From assembly GCA_021781735.1 (NCBI GenBank), contig JAJXWF010000011.1:1-37908 (forward strand): a DNA stretch of 37,908 bases. Reading direction: 5' to 3'. The notes under the pieces are model-generated. The model was not told the DNA's origin. It worked only from the letters and a program-made list of their open reading frames with translations, and ran no database searches. Source of the stretch: Actinomycetes bacterium (GTDB taxonomy: Bacteria; Actinomycetota; Actinomycetes; Propionibacteriales; Propionibacteriaceae). Made by a program: the position numbers and the translations under genes. Of the stretch, positions 25,545-33,591 are shown one piece after another; the first letter of the stretch is position 1; every line of letters starts with the position of its first letter.

Positions 25545-26509
25545 CGGTTCTCCTCCACCAGTCCGCGTTCGATCAGTTCGGTCCACAGTCCCCCCGGCAC
25601 GGGTCCGGCCATAAGGTCGACGTTGCGCCGCACCTGGTCCGGCGTCCGCATGCCCACGCACACATTGACCACCGCCGGATGCCGCCAGGGGTAGGCGAGG
25701 GCTGCCTGCGGCAGGCTCACCCCGAACTCCTCGCAGACCCGGGCGATGGCGTTCGCGCGCGCGACCAGTTCGGGCGGCGCGTCGGCGTAGTCGTACTTCG
25801 AGCCCGTGCCGGCGCGACGCTCGGAGAGGAGACCGGAATTGAAGACCCCGACCGCCACCACCGCGACGTCGTGGGACGCGCAGTCGACCATGAGGGCGTG
25901 ATCCTGCTCGAGCAGGGTGTAGCGCCCGGCGACCATGACCATGTCCGGGGATGCCTGGGTGACGAATCGGCGCAGGATCCCGGCGTCCTTCGACCCGACC
26001 CCCCAGGCTCCGATCACGCCCTCGTCCCTCAGCCTGTGCAGGGCCGGCACCGCACCGTGCATGGCCTCGTCGAAGCGATCGGTCGGTTCCTCCGGGTCGT
26101 GGATGTAGACGATGTCGACCCGATCGGTGCGAAGCCGTGCCAGGGATTCCTCGAGGCTGCGGAGGACTCCGTCGGCCGTGTAGTCACGGACCCGACGACG
26201 ATCCCCCGCGACCGCGAACCCGTTCTCGAGGTCGCTGGCGGTTGGCTCGTCGTGGGCGACGATCAGGCGTCCGACCTTCGTCGACAGGACGTAGTCGTCG
26301 CGGGGCCGGCCCGCCAACGCCACGCCCAGACGCCGTTCGGACAGCCCCAGCCCGTAATGCGGCGCGGTGTCGAAGTAGCGGACGCCGGCATCCCAGGCGG
26401 CCGCGACGGCCTCGCTCGCCGTCCGGTCGTCGAGGGCCCGGTACAGGTTCCCGATCTGGGCGCCGCCGAAGCCCAGGCTCCGCAGGGCCGGCAGATCACG
26501 TGTCCTCAT
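25541..26509 (-). CDS. Aldo/keto reductase, probably L-fucose dehydrogenase
   Basis: This 322-residue NAD(P)-dependent TIM-barrel enzyme belongs to the group of D-threo-aldose 1-dehydrogenases. The catalytic tetrad is visible: Asp and Tyr in YFDTAPHYGLG, Lys in LSTKVGR and His in VYIHDPE. It would oxidise L-fucose to L-fuconolactone, the substrate of the lactonase one gene upstream. The ATG at 26509 overlaps that gene's stop (ATGA) and has GGAGG five bases upstream. A longer open frame to 26794 lies within the lactonase gene. Its place in the operon and its subgroup both support fucose, although related enzymes also accept other sugars. Confidence 0.83.
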   Translation of the reverse strand: MRTRDLPALRSLGFGGAQIGNLYRALDDRTASEAVAAAWDAGVRYFDTAPHYGLGLSERRLGVALAGRPRDDYVLSTKVGRLIVAHDEPTASDLENGFAVAGDRRRVRDYTADGVLRSLEESLARLRTDRVDIVYIHDPEEPTDRFDEAMHGAVPALHRLRDEGVIGAWGVGSKDAGILRRFVTQASPDMVMVAGRYTLLEQDHALMVDCASHDVAVVAVGVFNSGLLSERRAGTGSKYDYADAPPELVARANAIARVCEEFGVSLPQAALAYPWRHPAVVNVCVGMRTPDQVRRNVDLMAGPVPGGLWTELIERGLVEENR

Positions 26510-27321
26510 CGATGCCTCCGGTAGATCGTGAGCGCGTTGGCCTCCGCGACCGCGTGTCGGTCCTGCTCGGGGAGCATGCCGACGACACGGGCGCACCAGT
26601 CGAATCCCGGGTCGCTGACCGGCCAGTCGGATCCGACCAGGCACCGGCCCGGCCCGAAGCACCCGACGGCATGCGCGACGATCCCCGCGAGATGGGTCTC
26701 GAGCTCCCCGGCGTCGCGACACTCGGCCGGCAGTCCCGACAGCTTGCAGTGGACGCCGGGAACCTCGGCCAGGCGTGCCAGGTCGGCCCGCCACCGATCC
26801 AGACCCCGCGGGTCTCCGACCGGAGGCTTGCCCAGGTGGTCGAGGACGATGGTGGCCTCGGGCGCCGACTCCACGAGCCGGTGCAGCGCGGGCAGTTGAC
26901 CGGCCCGCACGCAGGCGTCGAAGGCAATGTCGCGGCGGGCCAGCTCACCCAGCGCGGCCCCGAGCGGGCCCGGGTGTGAGGACAGCAGCGTCGTGTCCTG
27001 CCACAGGTGACGCACACCGACGAATCCCGGAAGCGCCTGCAGCGCGTCGAGGGTGGTGCCGAGATCCTCGCGCGTGAGATCCACCGCCGCGACGAACCCA
27101 TGAACCGCTGGGTGACTCGCCGCCAACCGGGCGAACCACCGCGCCTCCCCCTCGACGTCGCGCGGGTCGACGCCCGCCTCGACGAGAACGACCCGCCGCC
27201 CGTCGGTGGTTCGCGTGTCCAGTTCGCGACCGGTGAGCGGGCGAGGCAGCCGTGGTTCGTCATCCAGCCACGGGTAGGTGAAGCGCTCGGTATCCCACAG
27301 ATGCAGGTGGGTGTCGATCAT
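26506..27321 (-). CDS. Amidohydrolase-family L-fuconolactonase
   Basis: This 271-residue TIM-barrel hydrolase starts MIDTHLHLWD, with the metal-site His-x-His at residues 4-6. It has LDHLGKPP in the middle and GSDWPV near the end, as in lactonases of COG3618. It would open L-fuconolactone to L-fuconate. The ATG at 27321 overlaps the stop of the truncated mutarotase gene (27318-27321). The longer frame to 27405 is out of context. Related enzymes act on fuconolactone or rhamnonolactone, and the surrounding genes favour fucose. Confidence 0.85.
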   Translation of the reverse strand: MIDTHLHLWDTERFTYPWLDDEPRLPRPLTGRELDTRTTDGRRVVLVEAGVDPRDVEGEARWFARLAASHPAVHGFVAAVDLTREDLGTTLDALQALPGFVGVRHLWQDTTLLSSHPGPLGAALGELARRDIAFDACVRAGQLPALHRLVESAPEATIVLDHLGKPPVGDPRGLDRWRADLARLAEVPGVHCKLSGLPAECRDAGELETHLAGIVAHAVGCFGPGRCLVGSDWPVSDPGFDWCARVVGMLPEQDRHAVAEANALTIYRRHR

Positions 27322-27521
27322 GGAACACCGACCGTCAGCAGCAGGTTCGAGTAGGGCCGCGTCTCGCCGGTGGCTATCACGATCGACACCGATCGCGCGT
27401 GACACGCCTCGTAGAACGCGAACCGCTCGACCCCCTCCCAGGAGGTCCTCTGCCCACCCCCGTGCCGGTGGGCGGACAGGGCGGCCGGGAGGGGCGGGTG
27501 CAGCAGGCGGTAGCGGATCAT
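27318..27521 (-). pseudogene. Internally deleted FucU/RbsD-type L-fucose mutarotase
   Basis: The frame encodes 67 residues, about half the usual 140. The first 24 residues (MIRYRLLHPPLPAALSAHRHGGGQ) look like the N-terminus of RbsD/FucU sugar mutarotases. The last 38 or so (VERFAFYEACHARSVSIVIATGETRPYSNLLLTVGV) match their C-terminus, with FYE and ATGE. The middle, about 75 residues that include the family's D-x-N-x-P segment, is absent. The reading frame is intact and both ends overlap the neighbours by ATGA (27518-27521 and 27318-27321), so this is a clean in-frame deletion inside the operon. The product is unlikely to isomerise fucose, but its translation may still couple the flanking genes. 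An assembly collapse is the main alternative. Confidence 0.75.
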
Positions 27522-28876
27522 GGGATGGCCACCTGCGGAACCACCACGGGCAGCCCGACCCCGCCGATTCCGGCCGGGGGGAACTGCTGGGACCAGTAGA
27601 TGCCCTCAGGAAACGCGAAGGTCGCCAGACTCTCCGCGGTCATCTCGGCGGAGTATCCGGGCCGAGCGGGGAGGGTGTACGCCCCGCCACTCACCACGCA
27701 GGGCGTGACGAAGTGCTCGTGGAGATGGTCGACGTACTCGGCGACCCGGCCGTCGGTCGACCCGGAGATGGCGATGAAGTCGATCATGACCAGGTGATTG
27801 ACGAGTTCACACAGACCGACGCCGCCGGCGTGCGGGCAGACGGGGACGCCGAACTTCGCGGCCAGCAGGTAGACCGCGAGGATCTCGTTGATGCTGGCCA
27901 GCCGGCAGGAGTCGAGTTGCAGGAAGTCGATCGCACCGGCCTGGAGCATCTGCTTGAACAGCACCCGGTTCATGCCGTGCTCGCCCGTGGCGATCTTCGG
28001 CTGCACCGCGCGGCGGATCGTTGCGTGCCCGAGGATGTCGTCGGGACTTGTCGGCTCCTCGACCCAGTGGAGGTCATACTCGGACAACTCGTCGATCCAT
28101 CGGATCGCTTCGGGAACCGACCAGACCTGATTGGCATCAATCATCAAATGAATATCGGGGCCGACGGCGTCCCTGGCGAGCCGGAGCCGGCGCTTGTCGC
28201 GCTCGAGGTCCGCGCCCACCTTGAGCTTCACGTGCCGGTACCCTTCCCGGACGGCCTCCCGCGCCAGCCGCACCATCTTCTCGTCGGAGTATCCGAGCCA
28301 GCCCGGCGAGGTCGTGTAGCACGGGTACCCGGAGCGCTCCATCTGCGCGATCCTGTCGGCGCGGAACGGCTCGGCGGCGCGGAGGATCGCCAGGGCCTCC
28401 TCGCGGGTCAGGGCGTCCTCGAGGTAGGTGAGGTCGGCGACCTCGACGATCTCTTCGGGGCTCATCTCGGCCACATACCGCCACAGCGGCTTACCGGCGC
28501 TCCGCGAGGCCATGTCCCATACCGCGTTCATGACCGCGGCCATGGCCAGGTGGATCACGCCCTTCTCCGGGCCGAGCCAGCGGAGCTGCGAATCCGAGGC
28601 GAATTCGCGGTAGACGTCGCCGGGAGCCCCGTGGACGGCGGCCGCCGGGCGCCCGATCAATCGGTCGCCGATGGCCCGGATCGCGCTGAGGCACACCTCA
28701 TTGCCGCGGCCGATGGTGAACGTGAAGCCGCAGCCGTACACCGCGGGATCATCGGTGGTCAGCCGAACGTAGGCGGCGGAATAGTCCGGATCGGCCGTCA
28801 TGGCGTCGGAGCCGTCGACGTTCAACGACGTGGGAAATCGGACATCCACGAGTTCGAGCGAGGTGATCTTCGGCAC
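27518..28876 (-). CDS. L-fuconate dehydratase (enolase superfamily)
   Basis: This 452-residue member of the mandelate racemase/enolase superfamily dehydrates L-fuconate to 2-keto-3-deoxy-L-fuconate. Expected residues are present: the Lys-x-Lys pair in VKLKVG (217, 219), metal ligands Asp247 (IDANQ), Glu273 (WVEEPTSPDD) and Glu299 (TGEH), and the base His349 (CPHAGGVGLCE). Spacing agrees closely with characterised fuconate dehydratases. The GTG at 28876 is chosen because GAGGGAG lies six bases upstream; the upstream TTG at 28891 would include that site. It is the first gene of the fucose operon, and a CATCNGATG palindrome sits just upstream of its ribosome binding site. Confidence 0.92.
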   Translation of the reverse strand: MPKITSLELVDVRFPTSLNVDGSDAMTADPDYSAAYVRLTTDDPAVYGCGFTFTIGRGNEVCLSAIRAIGDRLIGRPAAAVHGAPGDVYREFASDSQLRWLGPEKGVIHLAMAAVMNAVWDMASRSAGKPLWRYVAEMSPEEIVEVADLTYLEDALTREEALAILRAAEPFRADRIAQMERSGYPCYTTSPGWLGYSDEKMVRLAREAVREGYRHVKLKVGADLERDKRRLRLARDAVGPDIHLMIDANQVWSVPEAIRWIDELSEYDLHWVEEPTSPDDILGHATIRRAVQPKIATGEHGMNRVLFKQMLQAGAIDFLQLDSCRLASINEILAVYLLAAKFGVPVCPHAGGVGLCELVNHLVMIDFIAISGSTDGRVAEYVDHLHEHFVTPCVVSGGAYTLPARPGYSAEMTAESLATFAFPEGIYWSQQFPPAGIGGVGLPVVVPQVAIP

Positions 28877-28893
28877 GCTAGGCTCCCTCAAAT

Positions 28894-28902
28894 CATCTGA
28901 TG
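28894..28902. promoter_or_regulatory. Candidate FCD-regulator operator 1
   Basis: CATC-T-GATG, extended by AT-rich flanks (AATCATC / GATGTTT, six of seven matched), lies 18-26 bases upstream of the fuconate dehydratase start. With the site at 28946-28954 it is one of two copies of CATCNGATG in the 109-base gap. It is the probable binding site of the divergent GntR regulator. Confidence 0.6.
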
Positions 28903-28945
28903 TTTGCCGATGCTATGCGGGTGACGTGCCATCCCACAAGCTTTT

Positions 28946-28954
28946 CATCGGATG
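28946..28954. promoter_or_regulatory. Candidate FCD-regulator operator 2
   Basis: CATC-G-GATG is the centre of the perfect 13-bp palindrome TTCATC-G-GATGAA. Its centre is 52 bases from that of operator 1, about five helical turns, so two dimers could bind the same DNA face. It lies about 32 bases before the regulator's ATG, which suggests autoregulation too. Confidence 0.6.
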
Positions 28955-28985
28955 AATCTTCAGGCTCGTCGGACAGGATCGGTCG

Positions 28986-29729
28986 ATGGTCAACGCGCAG
29001 TCCCAGCATGAGGTGGTGGTCAACGCCATCCAGGACATGATCAGCAAGGGGAACCTCGGGCCCGGTGACCGGCTTCCGGTGGAGTCGGATCTCGCCGCCC
29101 AGTTCGGGGTGTCGCGCGGTTCGCTCCGCGAGGGCGTCCGGGCCCTGGTGGCGATGGGCGTGCTGGAGACCAGGCAGGGTTCGGGCACCGTCGTCACCTC
29201 CCTGGATCCTCAGTTGCTGCTGCAGCCCCTGGTCTTCTGGGCGTCCCTCCAGGGAGGGCCCAGCGCGCTCAACGTGCACATCGCCCGCCGGGCGCTCGAG
29301 GTCGAATCGGCGGGTCTCGCGGCGGCGAGCATCTCGCCGGACGAGGTGGCGCGGCTCGCGGGCCTCCTCGACGAGGCCGAGCCTCACGTCGCGGACCGTG
29401 ATCATGAACAGGCCCTGGCGCTGGACCATGCCTTCCATCTGGGGATCGCCCGAAGCACCGGGAACCCGATCATCGCGGCCCTGCTGGATGTTCTGGGCCA
29501 GCCCACCGTGCGATCCCCCCTCTGGCAGTCGGTCAACCGGAGCGGGAGGCTCGAGTCGTCGCACCATGAGCATCGACTGATCCTCGAGACCCTGCGCCGC
29601 GGCGATCCGGTGGCGGCCCGAGCCGCCATGTACAGCCACCTGACCCAGGTGCTCTCCCACCTCCAGGACGCCGCGGCGCTCGGCGGGTCGGCGGCTTGCC
29701 CTTCCCCGGATCCGACGCCCAGGTCGTGA
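28986..29729 (+). CDS. GntR/FadR-family (FCD) regulator of the fucose genes
   Basis: This 247-residue regulator has a winged helix-turn-helix (about 8-75) with the GntR pattern LPVESDLAAQFGVSRGSLREGVRAL, then an all-helical FCD ligand domain (about 90-230). The FCD metal/ligand His residues are in LDHAFHLGIA and HHEHRLILETL. FCD regulators of sugar-acid operons commonly sense an intermediate such as a 2-keto-3-deoxy acid. It is divergent from the fucose operon, with two matching palindromes between, so it most likely represses both. The ATG at 28986 follows AGGA by about eight bases. The ligand is inferred from context. Confidence 0.87.
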   Translation: MVNAQSQHEVVVNAIQDMISKGNLGPGDRLPVESDLAAQFGVSRGSLREGVRALVAMGVLETRQGSGTVVTSLDPQLLLQPLVFWASLQGGPSALNVHIARRALEVESAGLAAASISPDEVARLAGLLDEAEPHVADRDHEQALALDHAFHLGIARSTGNPIIAALLDVLGQPTVRSPLWQSVNRSGRLESSHHEHRLILETLRRGDPVAARAAMYSHLTQVLSHLQDAAALGGSAACPSPDPTPRS

Positions 29730-29730
29730 G

Positions 29731-29770
29731 CGGGTCGGCTCGCACGGTGCCGGCCGCACGAGCCGACCCG
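29731..29770. terminator. Bidirectional hairpin between the GntR and LacI genes
   Basis: A perfect 12-bp inverted repeat (arms 29731-29742 and 29759-29770) with a 16-nt loop begins right after the GntR gene stop. The LacI-type gene ends 50 bases further on the other strand. It should serve the GntR transcript and possibly both. Confidence 0.65.
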
Positions 29771-29820
29771 GACGCCGCAGTGCCGGTAGGTGGGTCCACC
29801 GCACCGGACCTCGGCGCCGG

Positions 29821-30861
29821 CTACGACCCGGAGACCGCCCGCCCCCCGAGCGGTGCGGTCGACTGCCGCACGACCAGGGACGTCGCGAGTTCGATCTCCG
29901 GGAGCGCGGCCTCCCCGTCGAGCAGCCGACGCATCTGACGCACGGCCTCGGCGCCGAGATCACCGAGCGGCTGGCGGATGGTGGTCAGCGGCGGCGAATG
30001 CCACAGCGCCATGTAGCCGTCGTCGAAGCCGATGAGGCTGACGTCGTCGGGAACCCGCAGGCCCATCCGGCGTGCGGCCTCGTCGACGCCGAAGGCGACC
30101 AGGTCGCAGGCGGCGAAAACCGCGGTGGGGGGCTCGGTCAGGTGGAGCAGATAGCGCCCACCCGCCAGGCCGTCCTCGTACCGGAACCCTCCGTGCACCA
30201 CCAGATCGGGGTCCACCTCGATTCCCGCCTCCCGCATCGCCCACTGGAAGCCTGCCAGGCGTTCCATCGCCGGCCGCGAGTCGGTCGGTCCGGCGAGCAC
30301 CCCGATCCGCCGGTGCCCGAGACCCACCAGGTGCCGGGTGGCCTGCGCTCCCCCGCGCCAGTTGGTGGCGCCGACGCTGACCGGCGTCCGATCCCCCTCG
30401 TCGAACGGATCGAGCGAGACGAGATGCACGCCGATCTCCCCGGCCAATCGGATCTGGGTCGCACTGACCGGCACCGTGACCAGGATCACACCGGTGATGC
30501 CCGTGTCGCGGGTCGCCTGGAGCCAGCGCGACGACCCCGGCGCCGCGCCGTCCTCGCGGGTGCGACCCCCATCCCACTCGTGCAGCTCGACGATGATGCC
30601 CACCCGTTGCGCCTCGCGCACGAGCCCGTCGAGCACCGCGGGGGTGTAGGCGTTCTCGAGGTCGTTGACGATCACCGCGACCCGACACGCCCCCAGGGCA
30701 GCACCACGGCGCGGGGGCCGATAGCCGAGTTGCTGGGCGGCATGCCACACCGTGCTGCGCGTGGACGCGGACACATCGGCACGTCCGTTGAACACCTTGC
30801 TGACGGTGCCAGGCGAAACTCCGGCAGCTTTCGCGACGTGTTCGACGGTGACCCGCGCCAT
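29821..30861 (-). CDS. LacI-family regulator of the GH3 glycosidase
   Basis: This 346-residue repressor has an N-terminal helix-turn-helix with hinge (about 1-60; VTVEHVAKAAGVSPGTVSKVFNG). The periplasmic-binding-protein-like sugar domain spans about 62-330 and ends with GFDDGYMALWHSPPLTTIRQP, typical of the family. The ATG at 30861 follows AGGAG by about six bases; the longer frame to 31083 is intergenic. It is divergent from the GH3 gene, and two TCGAAANNTTTCGA palindromes lie in the gap, one directly upstream of its own gene. It probably represses both genes until a glycoside-derived sugar binds. Confidence 0.9.
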   Translation of the reverse strand: MARVTVEHVAKAAGVSPGTVSKVFNGRADVSASTRSTVWHAAQQLGYRPPRRGAALGACRVAVIVNDLENAYTPAVLDGLVREAQRVGIIVELHEWDGGRTREDGAAPGSSRWLQATRDTGITGVILVTVPVSATQIRLAGEIGVHLVSLDPFDEGDRTPVSVGATNWRGGAQATRHLVGLGHRRIGVLAGPTDSRPAMERLAGFQWAMREAGIEVDPDLVVHGGFRYEDGLAGGRYLLHLTEPPTAVFAACDLVAFGVDEAARRMGLRVPDDVSLIGFDDGYMALWHSPPLTTIRQPLGDLGAEAVRQMRRLLDGEAALPEIELATSLVVRQSTAPLGGRAVSGS

Positions 30862-30876
30862 GGAACGCTCCTGTGA

Positions 30877-30890
30877 TCGAAATATTTCGT
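30877..30890. promoter_or_regulatory. LacI-type operator 1
   Basis: TCGAAA-TA-TTTCGT is a near-perfect palindrome (one base off) 16 bases upstream of the LacI-type start. Its form matches the second site at 30987-31000. It is likely used for autoregulation. Confidence 0.65.
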
Positions 30891-30986
30891 AATTCCTAAA
30901 AAGTACCGCTAGACAACAAACCGAGGCCGATGGCGCTTGCGCCGTGAGCTCGCGGCCCTTTACCGTCGAAAGGCAGCATACTTCTG

Positions 30987-31000
30987 TCGAAATCTTTCGA
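30987..31000. promoter_or_regulatory. LacI-type operator 2
   Basis: TCGAAA-TC-TTTCGA is a palindrome with fully matched arms, about 145 bases upstream of the GH3 gene. A CATACT sequence ends five bases before it and might be a -10 element, which would put this operator over the transcription start. The two operators are 110 bases apart centre to centre, allowing looping. Confidence 0.65.
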
Positions 31001-31145
31001 TCTCCGACGGGTGATCGTTCGCCACTGGTCCCACGGGCGGAGCCCGGGGACGGGCGCCGATCCCCGGGCCTCGACGCCAGCACGGGGGCGGAACCTCAGA
31101 CGGCGGACCACCAGCACCCACCTCCACCCGAAGGAGAGTTCACCG

Positions 31146-33458
31146 ATGACCATGTGGCAGGACCCCAGCCAACCCGCCCCCGTGCGGGCCCGCGCGCTGC
31201 TCGACGAGATGGGCCTGGACGAGAAGATCTTCCAGCTCGGCTCGTTCTGGCCGAGCCCGAAGGAGAGTGACAGTCTCTTCGAGGGCGACGTCGCCCCGAT
31301 GGAGTCGGCCCTGTCGGGCGGATTCACCTTCGAGGATGCGAGCCGCCTCGGTCTCGGCCACATCACGCGCAACTTCGGCACCGAACCGGTGAGCGTCGAG
31401 GAGGGGATCGCCACCCTGCGCGAGGTGCAGGCCAAGGTCGTCGCCTCGTCCCCGCACGGAGTCCCGGCAATCGCGCACGAGGAGTGCCTCACGGGCTTCA
31501 CCGCCTACGGGGCCACGGTCTACCCTGCAGCGATCGCCTGGGGAGCCACCTTCGACCCCGCGTTGATCGAGGAGATGGCCGCGGCGATCGGGAGCGATCT
31601 GCACGCGGTCGGCGTCCATCAGGGCCTGTCGCCGCTGCTCGACGTGGTGCGCGACTACCGCTGGGGCCGGGTCGAGGAGACGATCGGCGAGGATCCCTAC
31701 CTCGTCGGCACCCTCGGCACCGCCTACGTGCAGGGCCTGGAGTCCGCGGGCATCGTCGCCACCCTGAAACACTTCGCCGGCTACCCGGCGTCCAAGGGCG
31801 GGCGAAACCATGCCCCGGTGCCGATGGGACGCCGCGAGCTCGAGGACGTCATCCTGCCGCCGTTCGAGATGGCCGTTCGCGAGGGGCGCACCCGGTCGGT
31901 GATGAACTCCTACAGCGACATCGACGGGGTGCCCGCGGGGGCGAGCGTCGAGTTGCTGACAACCGTGCTGCGCGACCGGTGGGGCTTCACCGGGACCACG
32001 GTGAGCGACTATTGGTCGGTGCTGTTCCTCGAGTCGATGCACCGGGTCGCCGCCGATCTCGCGGACGCCGGGCGCCTCGCGATCACCGCCGGCATCGACG
32101 TCGAGCTACCGGGCACCGGCGCCTACGCCCATCTCGCCGACCTGGTCCGCGAGGGCCTCCTCGACGAGGCGATCGTCGATCGGGCCGTGCTCCGGGTGCT
32201 CGAGCAGAAGGCGGAGCTCGGCCTGCTCGACCCGGACTGGGACGCGGCCTCACAGGGGTCGCCCACCGACCTCGACTCACCGCGTAACCGCGACATCGCC
32301 CGCCGCCTGGCCGAACAGAGCATCGTCCTGCTCGCCAACGACGCCCCGATCCTCCCGCTCGGGAACGTGTCGCGTGCGGCGCTCATCGGCCCGTGCGCCG
32401 GAGACCCGCGCACGTTCATGGGCTGCTATTCGTTCCCCAACCATGTGATGGGTCGCTATCCCGGACGCCCGCTCGGGTTGCCGATCACCTCCCTCCCCGA
32501 CGCCCTGGCGGCCGAGTTCCCCGGCGTCGCCTGGGTGCGCGAGCAGGGCTGCCCCATCGTCGAGCCCGACCGCGGTGGCATCGCCGCGGCCGTGGCTGCC
32601 GCCCGCGGGGCGGACGTGGCGATCGTGACCGTCGGTGACCTCGCGGGCATGTTCGGCCAGGGCACCTCGGGTGAGGGCTGCGACGTGGTCGACCTCACCC
32701 TGCCCGGCGTCCAGGCGGAGCTGGTCGAGGCGGTGCTGGCCACCGGCACGCCGACAGTGCTGCTGGTGATCAGCGGGCGCCCCTACGCGTTGGGCGCCTT
32801 CGCCGACCGGTGCGCCGCGATCGTCCAGGCGTTCATGCCCGGTGTCGAGGGCGGCGCCGCGATCGCCGGGGTCCTCAGCGGGCGGATCAACCCGTCGGGC
32901 CGGCTGCCGATCGCGATTCCCAACCACCCGGGCGGCCAACCGGGCACCTACCTCGCCCCGCGACTCGGCTGGTTCAACGAGGGCGTCTCCAACCTCGACC
33001 CTCGCCCGCTCTACCCCTTCGGCCATGGCCTGTCGTACGGTTCGTTCGAGCTGAGCGACCTGGCCCTGAACAGCGCCACGGTTCCCGTCGACGGCTCGGT
33101 GACGGTCTCGGTGACGGTGCGCAACCCGGGCGCCCGGGCGGGATCCGAGGTCGTGCAGCTCTACGCCCACGACGAGGTCGCCCAGGTGGTGCGCCCCCTC
33201 AAGGAGCTCATCGGCTACCGCAAGGTGTCGCTCGAGCCGGGTGCCGCGGCGCGCGTGAGCTTCGAGGTGGACGCCGACAGGTTCTCGTTCACCGGCATCG
33301 ACTACCAGCGGATCGTGGAGCCCGGCCAGGTGACGCTGATGGCCGGTCGCTCCAGCGAGGACCTCGGGCTGAGCACCACGGTGGTGCTCACCGGGGCGAC
33401 CCGGCCGGTGCCCGAGGGCCGGGTGCTCGTGACCCCGACCACGGTCTCCCCCGTGTGA
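31146..33458 (+). CDS. GH3 beta-glycosidase (beta-glucosidase/beta-xylosidase type)
   Basis: This 770-residue enzyme releases sugars from the non-reducing end of beta-glycosides in the cytoplasm (no signal peptide). It has the N-terminal GH3 barrel with KHFAGY and the likely nucleophile Asp288 in TTVSDYWSV, then the alpha/beta sandwich domain (about 390-600; VAIVTVGDLAGMFGQGTSGEG). It ends with a fibronectin-III-like domain introduced by LYPFGHGLSYGSFE. The SDY form and overall layout are common in beta-glucosidase/xylosidase clades, but the sugar cannot be fixed. The ATG at 31146 follows AAGGAG by nine to ten bases. It is controlled with the divergent LacI-type gene. Confidence 0.9.
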   Translation: MTMWQDPSQPAPVRARALLDEMGLDEKIFQLGSFWPSPKESDSLFEGDVAPMESALSGGFTFEDASRLGLGHITRNFGTEPVSVEEGIATLREVQAKVVASSPHGVPAIAHEECLTGFTAYGATVYPAAIAWGATFDPALIEEMAAAIGSDLHAVGVHQGLSPLLDVVRDYRWGRVEETIGEDPYLVGTLGTAYVQGLESAGIVATLKHFAGYPASKGGRNHAPVPMGRRELEDVILPPFEMAVREGRTRSVMNSYSDIDGVPAGASVELLTTVLRDRWGFTGTTVSDYWSVLFLESMHRVAADLADAGRLAITAGIDVELPGTGAYAHLADLVREGLLDEAIVDRAVLRVLEQKAELGLLDPDWDAASQGSPTDLDSPRNRDIARRLAEQSIVLLANDAPILPLGNVSRAALIGPCAGDPRTFMGCYSFPNHVMGRYPGRPLGLPITSLPDALAAEFPGVAWVREQGCPIVEPDRGGIAAAVAAARGADVAIVTVGDLAGMFGQGTSGEGCDVVDLTLPGVQAELVEAVLATGTPTVLLVISGRPYALGAFADRCAAIVQAFMPGVEGGAAIAGVLSGRINPSGRLPIAIPNHPGGQPGTYLAPRLGWFNEGVSNLDPRPLYPFGHGLSYGSFELSDLALNSATVPVDGSVTVSVTVRNPGARAGSEVVQLYAHDEVAQVVRPLKELIGYRKVSLEPGAAARVSFEVDADRFSFTGIDYQRIVEPGQVTLMAGRSSEDLGLSTTVVLTGATRPVPEGRVLVTPTTVSPV

Positions 33459-33549
33459 GGTGACGGCGTCCGCGTCCGCGGGCCCCGTGGAGCGCCCGGC
33501 ACCCGGTAGAGCTCGCGGGCACCCGGTCGCGTCGCGGGGACCCGGTCGG

Positions 33550-33589
33550 GCTGGCACGGACCGGGTCCAGCTGGCACGGACCGGGTCGA
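33550..33589. repeat. 20-bp tandem repeat, two copies
   Basis: The unit GCTGGCACGGACCGGGTCNA occurs at 33550-33569 and 33570-33589 with one difference. Looser relatives lie upstream to about 33500. The 20-bp period equals that of the array at 14672-14731. Confidence 0.8.
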
Positions 33590-33591
33590 GC

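Noticed and set aside
22561-29729. Fucose operon as a recently acquired island
   Set aside because: Base composition and codon use look like the neighbours, and there is no integrase, tRNA or flanking direct repeat.
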